Both the position numbers and the translations under genes were made by a program. Under the pieces are notes generated by a model. That model made no database searches and was not told the DNA's origin. It was given only the letters and a program-made list of their open reading frames with translations. Below, one piece after another: positions 14,088 through 19,560 of a stretch of 19,560 bases of DNA. The DNA comes from an uncultured Oscillospiraceae bacterium (lineage in GTDB: Bacteria; Bacillota; Clostridia; Oscillospirales; Oscillospiraceae): NCBI GenBank assembly GCA_902497145.1, contig CABVDR010000049.1, positions 1 through 19,560 of the forward strand, in the 5' to 3' direction. Each line of letters begins with the position of its first letter. Within the stretch, counting starts at the first letter, position 1.

Positions 14088-15431
14088 TTACGATTGTACG
14101 GGGGAACCTGCGGCAGCAGGCTTTCTCTTTACAGCGGCGTAGATCACCGCGCCCACTACAAAGCCCACCACAGCGGGAATGAGCCAGTCAAAGCCCAGGC
14201 TGCTCAGGGGGATTTTGGCCATGAGCCGATCCAGGCCATCCGTAGAAATGGAGTGCAGGCCGTTGGCCCGGGCCACTACAAATGCATCATAGGCACTGAC
14301 AATGGTAGCCATGTACACCGCGCCTTTCCACGCCCCGTCGTTGGGCACCAGGCGCTTGCACACACCCAGCACCGTCATAACCACGGACATGGGGAACACC
14401 AGGGTGAACAGGGGGCCGGAGAAGGCCAGCACGTTGCTCACACCGGAGGCGGACATCAGGAAAATGATGGCGGTAACCACCAGGGCGATGATCCGATACG
14501 GGATCTTGCCCCGGGTCCACTCCAGAATCCAGTCCGAGGCGGTGGCGATCATACCGGCTGCGGTGGTAAAGCAGGCAAAGATCACAGCCACCGCCAGCAC
14601 CACGATGCCGCCGTAACCGGCCAGACGCTGCACCAGACCGTTGAGCAGGGCGGTCTGATCCATGTCAGCGGGGAAATAGGGGGTGCCGCAGGCACCCAGC
14701 CAGCACAGTCCGCCATAGACCACCACCAGGATGATGAAAGCCACACCGATGGCCCGCACCAGGATGTTCTTCTGATCCTTATACTCCGTATACCCCTTGC
14801 TCCGGATGCTGCTCAGGAAGATACCTGCGCAGATGAGGCCGGTGGGGATGTCGCCGGTGTTATAGGCGGTGAGAGTGGCGTAGGTAAAGGCATTGTCCAC
14901 GGTGCCGCCGGTGGGGGAACCAATGGGCGCAGCAAAGACCAGCACCACAATGATCAGCAGGGCCACCAGCAGAATGGGGGTGGCGTAGGCGCCGATCATA
15001 TCGATCACCTTGGAGCGGTTGCTGGCAAAGAAGTAAGCAAGGGCAAAAAATACGAACAGAAAGGCCACATTGACCCAATCAGGTACGTCGGGGAAAATGC
15101 CCCGCATGCCTGTCTCACAGGCCACCGCGCCGCAGCGGGGGATGGTCCCGAAGAGGACGATCAGCAGGCCGATCACCCGGAAGAGCTGGTGCCACCAGGA
15201 GTTAATGTGCCGGGACAAATCCACAAAGTCGGTACCCATATTGACCACGGCATACATGGCCAGCATGGGGAACAGGATGCCGGTGAGGGTCATGCCCAGG
15301 ATGCCGGGAATCACGTCTGCACCGGTGTTGATTCCAATCGCGGGGGGAAAGATCAGGTTGCCCGCGCCGAAGAAGATGGCGAACATGGCAAACCCTAATA
15401 CCAGAGTGTCCTTTGTCCGCCCTTGTTTCAT
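14088..15431 (-). CDS. brnQ: Branched-chain amino acid carrier (LIVCS family)
   Basis: Cation-coupled carrier for leucine, isoleucine and valine, 447 residues with about 12 membrane segments. The family signature is the N-terminal FAMFAIFFGAGNLIFPPAIG. Further landmarks are the ASNRSKVIDMIGAYATPILL region, SKGYTEYKDQKNILVRA, and FACFTTAAGMIATASDW. Start ATG 15431 overlaps the amidohydrolase stop by four bases (ATGA) and is preceded by AAGGAGGAGG, so the two genes are co-translated. The tight coupling says that the hydrolase and the carrier act on the same pathway, either importing the substrate or moving the released amino acid. Relatives can run in either direction, so export cannot be excluded. 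Confidence 0.93.
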   Translation of the reverse strand: MKQGRTKDTLVLGFAMFAIFFGAGNLIFPPAIGINTGADVIPGILGMTLTGILFPMLAMYAVVNMGTDFVDLSRHINSWWHQLFRVIGLLIVLFGTIPRCGAVACETGMRGIFPDVPDWVNVAFLFVFFALAYFFASNRSKVIDMIGAYATPILLVALLIIVVLVFAAPIGSPTGGTVDNAFTYATLTAYNTGDIPTGLICAGIFLSSIRSKGYTEYKDQKNILVRAIGVAFIILVVVYGGLCWLGACGTPYFPADMDQTALLNGLVQRLAGYGGIVVLAVAVIFACFTTAAGMIATASDWILEWTRGKIPYRIIALVVTAIIFLMSASGVSNVLAFSGPLFTLVFPMSVVMTVLGVCKRLVPNDGAWKGAVYMATIVSAYDAFVVARANGLHSISTDGLDRLMAKIPLSSLGFDWLIPAVVGFVVGAVIYAAVKRKPAAAGSPVQS

Positions 15432-17044
15432 TTTGCCTCCTCCTTATCATACACTTTCATGCCGTTGGCGTAGGTCTGGAGTACATAGACCTGGTCGATC
15501 CGATCGGGATCTACCTCCAGCAGGTCCTCGCTAAGCACCGCGAAGTCGGCATGATAGCCCGCCTTCAGCTGGCCCACCTTGGGGATACCAGCCACCTTGG
15601 CGGCCTCCCGGGTGTAGAGGGCAATGGCGGTTTCCATATCCACCTTCTCACCCTGGCCGCAGTCAAAGCCGTCCCAGGCCTTGCGGGTGACGCCGCCCTT
15701 CAGGCAGGGGAAGGGATCGGAGGGCACCGCCCAGGAGGTGGCGGGGGCGTCGGTGGAGAAGCACAGGGGCACTCCCTGGTCCAGCATGGTCTTTACCGGG
15801 TAAGAGGCCTCCAGGCGCTCCTGACTCAGATTGGCCCGGTAGCTCTCGATCTCAGCATAGAGGAAAATAGGCTGGGTAGCCACGCCGATGCCCTTCTCCG
15901 CGCAGCGCTGGATAGCACGCTTGGAGGGCTCGGTGACATGCTCAATACGCAGGTGGGGCACATCGCCGTCGGTCCACTTCTCCTCTCCGTACACCCGATC
16001 TACGATCCGGTCGATAGCATGTCCGCCCATGGCATGCATGGACAGCTGGCAGCGGTTCTCTTTACAGAACTGGATCGCGCTCTCCATCAGCTCGTCAGAG
16101 CAGACAGGAAATCCCACCTCATCCTCGGAACCCAGGTAGGGCTCGTTCATCCAGGCGGTGCGGCCGGAGACGCTGCCGTCGCCGATGAGCTTCAAGCCGG
16201 CGGCAAAGATCTGACGATTGCGGTCCTTCCGCTCTTCAGGAAGCTGGAAGTTCTTATTTCCGGCGTAGAAGTCCCACATGTAGTAGACGCCCACCTTCTG
16301 GCGGAATCCCTTCTTCACTGCCTCTTCATAAATGTCGAAGTTGTCGCTGGGGTCCAGGTTGCCCATATCGCAGATGGAGGTGATGCCCTGGGACAAAAGC
16401 AGCTTGCCCAGATCAACCACCAGATCCACCTTCTGCTCCTGGGTGGTCTCGGGGATGAGGGGCGTCACCAGATTGCGGGCATTCTCCCGCAGCACACCGG
16501 TGGGCTCGCCGTTCTCGTCCCGGTCGATCTGTCCTCCCTGGGGATCGGGGGTGTCTTTGGTGATGCCTGCCAGCTCCAGCGCCTTGCTGTTGACGCAGCG
16601 GATGTGGCCGCAGGTACGGATGATGGAAACCGGGGCGTCGCTGCAGCCCTCGTCCAGATCCCAGCGGGTAGGAGAGCGCTTCTCGGCCAGTTTGCCCTCG
16701 TCGTAACCCCAGCCCTCGATCCACTTGTCTGGTCCCTGGCTCTCCCGCACGTTGCGGATCTCCTGTTTGAGTTCCTCAATGGAATGTACCTTGGGGGGCA
16801 GGCTGGAGATCTTCTTGCTGAAGTCCGCCAGCATCACGGGGTGCTCATGGGCGTCCACAAAACCGGGAATTACCCGCTTGCCGCCCAGATCCACACGCTT
16901 CCAATCTCCAGCGGGCAGATCCTCCTGGGCTCCCACCCAGGTGATCACTCCATCCTCCACCGTCATGGCCTGGGCGTAACGATTTGCGTCGTCACAAGTA
17001 TAAATTTTACCGTTAATATAGGCAATCTTCCCATTTGCGTGCAT
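15428..17044 (-). CDS. YtcJ-like metal-dependent amidohydrolase (Amidohydro_3)
   Basis: Cytoplasmic hydrolase of 538 residues of the urease-like TIM-barrel superfamily. Metal-site motifs are VIPGFVDAHEHP (His66, His68 of the HxH), SMHAMGGHAID, LRIEHV, and the catalytic aspartate in CFSTDAPAT. The late GQLKAGYHADFAVLSEDL is the usual C-terminal beta-sandwich segment. Family members hydrolyse amides, N-acyl or formyl groups, and cyclic amides; the substrate here is unknown. Start ATG 17044 has AAGGGGG nine bases upstream and lies 27 bases after the predicted sigma-54 start. The open frame reaches 17215 but would begin upstream of the promoter. It is the first gene of the sigma-54-driven unit and overlaps brnQ. 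Confidence 0.9.
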   Translation of the reverse strand: MHANGKIAYINGKIYTCDDANRYAQAMTVEDGVITWVGAQEDLPAGDWKRVDLGGKRVIPGFVDAHEHPVMLADFSKKISSLPPKVHSIEELKQEIRNVRESQGPDKWIEGWGYDEGKLAEKRSPTRWDLDEGCSDAPVSIIRTCGHIRCVNSKALELAGITKDTPDPQGGQIDRDENGEPTGVLRENARNLVTPLIPETTQEQKVDLVVDLGKLLLSQGITSICDMGNLDPSDNFDIYEEAVKKGFRQKVGVYYMWDFYAGNKNFQLPEERKDRNRQIFAAGLKLIGDGSVSGRTAWMNEPYLGSEDEVGFPVCSDELMESAIQFCKENRCQLSMHAMGGHAIDRIVDRVYGEEKWTDGDVPHLRIEHVTEPSKRAIQRCAEKGIGVATQPIFLYAEIESYRANLSQERLEASYPVKTMLDQGVPLCFSTDAPATSWAVPSDPFPCLKGGVTRKAWDGFDCGQGEKVDMETAIALYTREAAKVAGIPKVGQLKAGYHADFAVLSEDLLEVDPDRIDQVYVLQTYANGMKVYDKEEAK

Positions 17045-17080
17045 AGCGCACAGCCCCCTTTCTGTTATAATAAACATGTG

Positions 17081-17097
17081 AGCAAAATATGTGCCAA
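17081..17097 (-). promoter_or_regulatory. Sigma-54 (-24/-12) promoter of the amidohydrolase operon
   Basis: The minus strand reads TTGGCACATATTTTGCT, almost the family consensus (YTGGCACG-N4-TTGCW; A for G after CAC). The GG (17094-17095) and GC (17082-17083) elements are exactly 10 bases apart. The start would be near 17071. The neighbouring gene encodes a sigma-54 activator. Confidence 0.93.
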
Positions 17098-17146
17098 AAA
17101 AAGGTGCAAGGGTGCACCCGTCTTGCAAAGACGTCAGCACCCTTGC
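17096..17146 (-). terminator. Nested-stem terminator of the activator gene
   Basis: Minus strand GCAAGGGTGC (17137-17146) pairs with GCACCCTTGC (17106-17115). Inside it CGTCTT (17128-17133) pairs with AAGACG (17119-17124) around TGC, with a symmetric three-base internal loop. ACC and T7 (17096-17102) follow, and the T-run touches the -24 element. It would insulate the operon from activator read-through. Confidence 0.75.
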
Positions 17147-17340
17147 TTTTCTAAAGTGTAATAGCAGGTATTCTGCTCTGTCAAGGCATCTTTCGGCCTC
17201 TTTGTCTATTTCCACAATTTTTTATGGCCATCCCCTTGTAATCCTTTTCACTCTGCCCATAGGATTTCAGCTCATTTTTTAGTAATAAAAAATTTTTGAT
17301 TTTAAGTAAAAATTTTTTGATTAAATCCGTTTTTTTTGAT
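17147..17340. promoter_or_regulatory. Upstream region of the sigma-54 promoter, candidate activator sites
   Basis: No gene is supported here. Two features could bind the activator. One is a short dyad AGCAG-GTATT-CTGCT (17163-17177), about 100 bases upstream of the start, a usual distance for enhancer sites. The other is a set of three TTTTTGATT copies at 17293, 17314 and 17333 (plus-strand starts), spaced 21 and 19 bases, within A/T tracts. A TTGACA (minus strand, 17179-17184) has no good -10 at 17 bases. Confidence 0.45.
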
Positions 17341-18768
17341 TTACTTCAATTTCAGCTTCTCCATCCGGTACTGTAGCTTCTGGGGAGAGATAGACAATTT
17401 CTCCGCCGCGGCATTCAGCCGGTTGGTCTGGTGCAGGGCCTCAGAGATAATCGCTGCCTCATACTGGGCCAGCAGCTGCCCAAGGTTCACCTTGCCCCGG
17501 CTCAGCTGTTCCCGCACCTGGGCCAGGGAGCCTGGCTCTTCCACCGCAGGCAGGGGGCCCTCCGCTGCTTCCACAGTCGGTTTTGTCTCCCGCTCGATCT
17601 TATCCCACAGCCCTTTGACCGAATCTAGCGTAATCAGATCGCTGGTCTCAATATTAAAGGCCCCTTCAATGGTATTTTTCAACTCCCGGATGTTGCCAGG
17701 CCAGGACCAGCGCAGGAACAGGTCCTGGGTCATCTGGCTCAGCCCCCGGATGTGTCGGCCCATTTTTTGATTGTACCGTTGGATATAGTGCTGGGTAAGC
17801 AGAGGGATATCCTCCGGCCGTTCCCGCAAGGGGGGCAGCCACAGCCGCACCACGCCTACCCGGTAATAGAAATCGGAGCGCAGCCGTCCCTCCTCAATCA
17901 GCCGCTCCGGCACTTCGTTGGAGGCGCACACGATACGCACGTCAAAGTGGACATCCTCTTTTCCACCGATGCGCCGGACCTTATGCTCCTCCAGCACCTT
18001 CAGAAGCTTGGCCTGCATGGCGGTGTCCATGGAGTTGATTTCATCCAGAAAGAGGGTCCCGCCGTTGGCCAGCTCAAACAGCCCCTTTTTGGACTCCGCG
18101 CCAGTAAAACCGCCCCGCTCGGTGCCGAAGAACATACTCTCCAACAGGTTGACGGGAATGGCAGCGCAGTTCTGGGCGATGAAGGGCTTGTCCTTCCTGC
18201 TGCTGAGCACATGGAGTGCCTGGGCAAACAGTTCCTTTCCGGTGCCAGTTTCCCCGTAGATCAAGGTGGCGGAATCGTTCTTAGCCACCTCTTTTACCAC
18301 CCGTTTCAGCTGCTCCATGGCATCGTTCTGGGTCACAATATCGTCCAGAGCCGACTGGCCGGAGGGGACTGAGTGCTGCGCTCCCCCTTGTGTCCGGTCT
18401 GTAATATCCAGCAGCTGGGCAATGTCCACCGCCCCCTCAATGGTGCCGTCCTCCCCCAGGATGGGATAGGTGGTAGTGGTCATGGTAAGCTTAAAATGCC
18501 CGGATGTGAGCACCTGCTGCTCCCCCACCGTGATGGTGCCGGTACGCAGAGTGCGGATCACGGTGCTGGTCTCCTCGGTCAGTTCCGGGTAGACCTCCAG
18601 CAAATGCTTTCCCCGCACCTGCCGCACAAAGTCCTCCGACAGTCCGCCAAGGGTGCCGCTTGCTTTATAATATTCGATGATCCCGTCCCGGTTGACCACC
18701 ATCATGCCCTCCACGGAATCGCTGTTGATTTTCAGCAGCCGGGTAATCTGGCGCAGATACTCATTCAT
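17341..18768 (-). CDS. Sigma-54-dependent transcriptional activator (PAS, AAA+, Fis HTH)
   Basis: A 475-residue enhancer-binding protein that remodels sigma-54 RNA polymerase using ATP. The N-terminal PAS-type sensor (about 10-123, from SDSVEGMMVVNRDGIIEYY) probably binds the inducer. The AAA+ core has Walker A GETGTGKE (172-179), the sigma-54 contact loop as GGFTGA (219-224; usually GAFTGA), Walker B GGTLFLDE (236-243), FYYRVGVV with the arginine-finger region, and WPGNIREL (356-363). A Fis-type helix-turn-helix lies at 449-471. Start ATG 18768 has AGGAGG at eight bases; the TTG at 18792 lies upstream of that site. It resembles RocR-type regulators. Its likely target is the promoter at 17081-17097. 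Confidence 0.96.
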   Translation of the reverse strand: MNEYLRQITRLLKINSDSVEGMMVVNRDGIIEYYKASGTLGGLSEDFVRQVRGKHLLEVYPELTEETSTVIRTLRTGTITVGEQQVLTSGHFKLTMTTTTYPILGEDGTIEGAVDIAQLLDITDRTQGGAQHSVPSGQSALDDIVTQNDAMEQLKRVVKEVAKNDSATLIYGETGTGKELFAQALHVLSSRKDKPFIAQNCAAIPVNLLESMFFGTERGGFTGAESKKGLFELANGGTLFLDEINSMDTAMQAKLLKVLEEHKVRRIGGKEDVHFDVRIVCASNEVPERLIEEGRLRSDFYYRVGVVRLWLPPLRERPEDIPLLTQHYIQRYNQKMGRHIRGLSQMTQDLFLRWSWPGNIRELKNTIEGAFNIETSDLITLDSVKGLWDKIERETKPTVEAAEGPLPAVEEPGSLAQVREQLSRGKVNLGQLLAQYEAAIISEALHQTNRLNAAAEKLSISPQKLQYRMEKLKLK

Positions 18769-18816
18769 GTCCGCTTCCTCCTGAGCCTCCAAGCTGGTAC
18801 AATTTGCTCTGGTAAC

Positions 18817-18845
18817 AGTTTACAATAAAACCCTTTCTGGTGCAA
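18817..18845 (-). promoter_or_regulatory. Possible sigma-A promoter of the activator gene
   Basis: Minus strand -35 TTGCAC (18840-18845), 17-base spacer, -10 TAAACT (18817-18822). An alternative is TGGATA (18915-18920), 18-base spacer, TATAAA (18891-18896), which would run through the inverted repeat at 18884-18910. Confidence 0.4.
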
Positions 18846-18883
18846 TCACGAAATTCAGCTCCGCCTGTTTCTCGACCGTTTTT

Positions 18884-18910
18884 CTTCCATTTTATATTTT
18901 AAAATGGAAG
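18884..18910. other. Perfect 10-bp inverted repeat in the activator-hsp20 spacer
   Basis: CTTCCATTTT (18884-18893) and AAAATGGAAG (18901-18910) flank a 7-base AT spacer. The flanking genes diverge, so a terminator is not needed. It may be an operator; part of the arm (TCCATTTTT) recurs at 18917-18925. Confidence 0.5.
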
Positions 18911-18972
18911 TTATTATCCATTTTTCTTTGTTTATTACTTTTCTTTCTATAAAAAGTGAACTTTCTGTTAAA

Positions 18973-18999
18973 TTAGCACTCTCCTATTGACAGTGCTAA
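18973..18999. promoter_or_regulatory. CIRCE operator (HrcA binding site)
   Basis: TTAGCACTC, nine bases, CAGTGCTAA. It matches the CIRCE consensus (TTAGCACTC-N9-GAGTGCTAA) at 17 of 18 positions. It overlaps the -35 of the hsp20 promoter, so HrcA bound here would block RNA polymerase. Confidence 0.93.
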
Positions 19000-19015
19000 T
19001 TTTAAGTGCTATAAC
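18987..19015 (+). promoter_or_regulatory. Sigma-A promoter of hsp20
   Basis: Perfect -35 TTGACA (18987-18992), 17-base spacer, -10 TATAAC (19010-19015). The start near 19022 leaves a leader of about 70 bases, with possible hairpins at 19036-19062 (CCAAT/ATTGG core) and 19061-19072 (GCAC-AAAA-GTGC). Confidence 0.9.
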
Positions 19016-19091
19016 GTACTTGTACCAAGAGAGAGGCCCAATGAGGACCCGAATTGGTGGGCACAAAAGTGCAAGAATGGAGGAATGACTT

Positions 19092-19532
19092 ATGTTGCCC
19101 AGCCTGTTTGGTGAAAGTTTGTTTGATCGTTTCTTTGATGATTCTCTGGAGAAGGAATTCTTTGGAACCCATAATCCCCTGTATGGTAAGCACGCCAAGA
19201 ACCTGATGAAGACCGACGTCAAGGACATGAAGGACCACTACGAAGTGGCTATCGACCTGCCCGGCTTCCAGAAGGATGAGGTCAATGTGGAGCTGGAGAA
19301 CGGCTACCTGACCATCAGCGCCGCCAAGGGCCTGGATAAGGACCAGAAGGACAACGAGGGCCACTACATCCGTCAGGAGCGTTACAGCGGTTCCTGCAGC
19401 CGCAGCTTCTATGTGGGTGATATCCAGCCCGAGGATGTCCACGCCAAATATGAGGACGGTATCCTGAAGCTGACCCTGCCCAAGGCGGATCAGAAGGCTG
19501 TGGAAAACCAGAACCGTATTGCCATCCAGTAA
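19092..19532 (+). CDS. hsp20: Hsp20-family small heat shock protein
   Basis: ATP-independent chaperone that holds unfolding proteins as large oligomers. The 146-residue chain starts MLPSLFGESLFDRFFDD. It has the alpha-crystallin domain from about residue 38 (MKTDVKDMKDHYEVAIDLPG) through VNVELENGYLTISA and RSFYVGDIQPEDVHAKYEDG to GILKLTLPK. The tail ends RIAIQ, an I-x-I motif that docks on neighbouring subunits. ATG 19092 follows GGAGG at eight bases. Control is by CIRCE/HrcA. A GC-rich stem begins after the stop. Confidence 0.97.
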   Translation: MLPSLFGESLFDRFFDDSLEKEFFGTHNPLYGKHAKNLMKTDVKDMKDHYEVAIDLPGFQKDEVNVELENGYLTISAAKGLDKDQKDNEGHYIRQERYSGSCSRSFYVGDIQPEDVHAKYEDGILKLTLPKADQKAVENQNRIAIQ

Positions 19533-19544
19533 AACAAAACAGCG

Positions 19545-19560
19545 CGGCGGTTTCCCGCCG
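19545..19560 (+). terminator. Start of the hsp20 terminator, cut by the window edge
   Basis: CGGCGG (19545-19550), loop TTTC, CCGCCG (19555-19560). The rest of the stem and any T-run lie beyond the window. Confidence 0.6.

Noticed and set aside
12756..15398. Very long open frame (880 codons) on the plus strand opposite M20 and brnQ
   Set aside because: It is antisense to two clear genes, has a His/Gly/Gln-rich low-complexity translation and no recognisable domain. GC-rich codon structure makes such shadow frames common; similar ones lie opposite metK, ahcY, ackA and the YtcJ-like gene.
17045..17215. Extended N-terminus of the YtcJ-like amidohydrolase
   Set aside because: The extension would be coded upstream of and across the sigma-54 promoter and the terminator stem. 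ATG 17044 has a good ribosome site and the family-like start.
18769..18792. TTG start giving an eight-residue longer activator
   Set aside because: The AGGAGG site lies between the TTG and the ATG at 18768, with ideal spacing to the ATG.
19022..19091. ROSE or fourU RNA thermometer in the hsp20 leader
   Set aside because: The two small hairpins do not cover the ribosome site or start codon, and no UUUU or UNYGGU-type anti-ribosome-site pairing was found.
1..19560. CRISPR array, insertion sequence, prophage or defence genes
   Set aside because: No regularly spaced repeats, transposase, integrase, phage structural or toxin/antitoxin-like sequences were found on either strand.

Overview
The window reads as a chromosomal segment of a GC-rich Firmicute, most likely an Oscillospiraceae-type gut anaerobe (Flavonifractor, Intestinimonas and Lawsonibacter are the kind of relatives expected). 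The signs are strong AGGAGG-type ribosome sites, a SAM-I riboswitch on metK, a CIRCE heat-shock operator, the Firmicute tRNA-modification gene tmcAL, and GC-rich genes separated by short AT-rich spacers. The placement is inference from gene content. I see no rRNA, tRNA, insertion sequence, phage gene or CRISPR array.

Left part (1-2717): the 5' end of leuS runs off the left edge on the minus strand. A small permuted papain-like protein and an NSS-family sodium-coupled transporter follow on the plus strand. The transporter has a consensus sigma-A promoter and a long leader hairpin.

Methyl-cycle part (2735-6299, minus strand): ahcY, then a SAM-I riboswitch with terminator, then metK, then deoC. 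deoC is split by a one-base frameshift. A 20-bp perfect-stem terminator separates deoC from the convergent transporter.

Middle part (6440-11280): a rhomboid-fold protein that lacks the catalytic histidine and carries a C-terminal zinc ribbon. Next come a DUF3810-like metalloprotease overlapping tmcAL (minus strand), and acetate kinase ackA running divergently from tmcAL. TmcAL consumes acetate and AckA interconverts acetate and acetyl phosphate, so the pair shares a metabolite.

Right part (11292-18768, minus strand): a likely sigma-54 regulon. In transcription order it is a PAS-AAA+-Fis activator, a nested-hairpin terminator, a near-perfect -24/-12 promoter, a YtcJ-like amidohydrolase, a BrnQ branched-chain amino acid carrier (4-base overlap), an M20 amidohydrolase and a YfcC-family transporter. 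I infer a substrate-induced scavenging module for N-acylated or otherwise blocked amino acids or small peptides; the substrate is unknown. This is the best candidate for an undescribed system in the window.

Right edge (18973-19560): an Hsp20 gene with a CIRCE operator lying over a near-consensus sigma-A promoter, then the start of its terminator.
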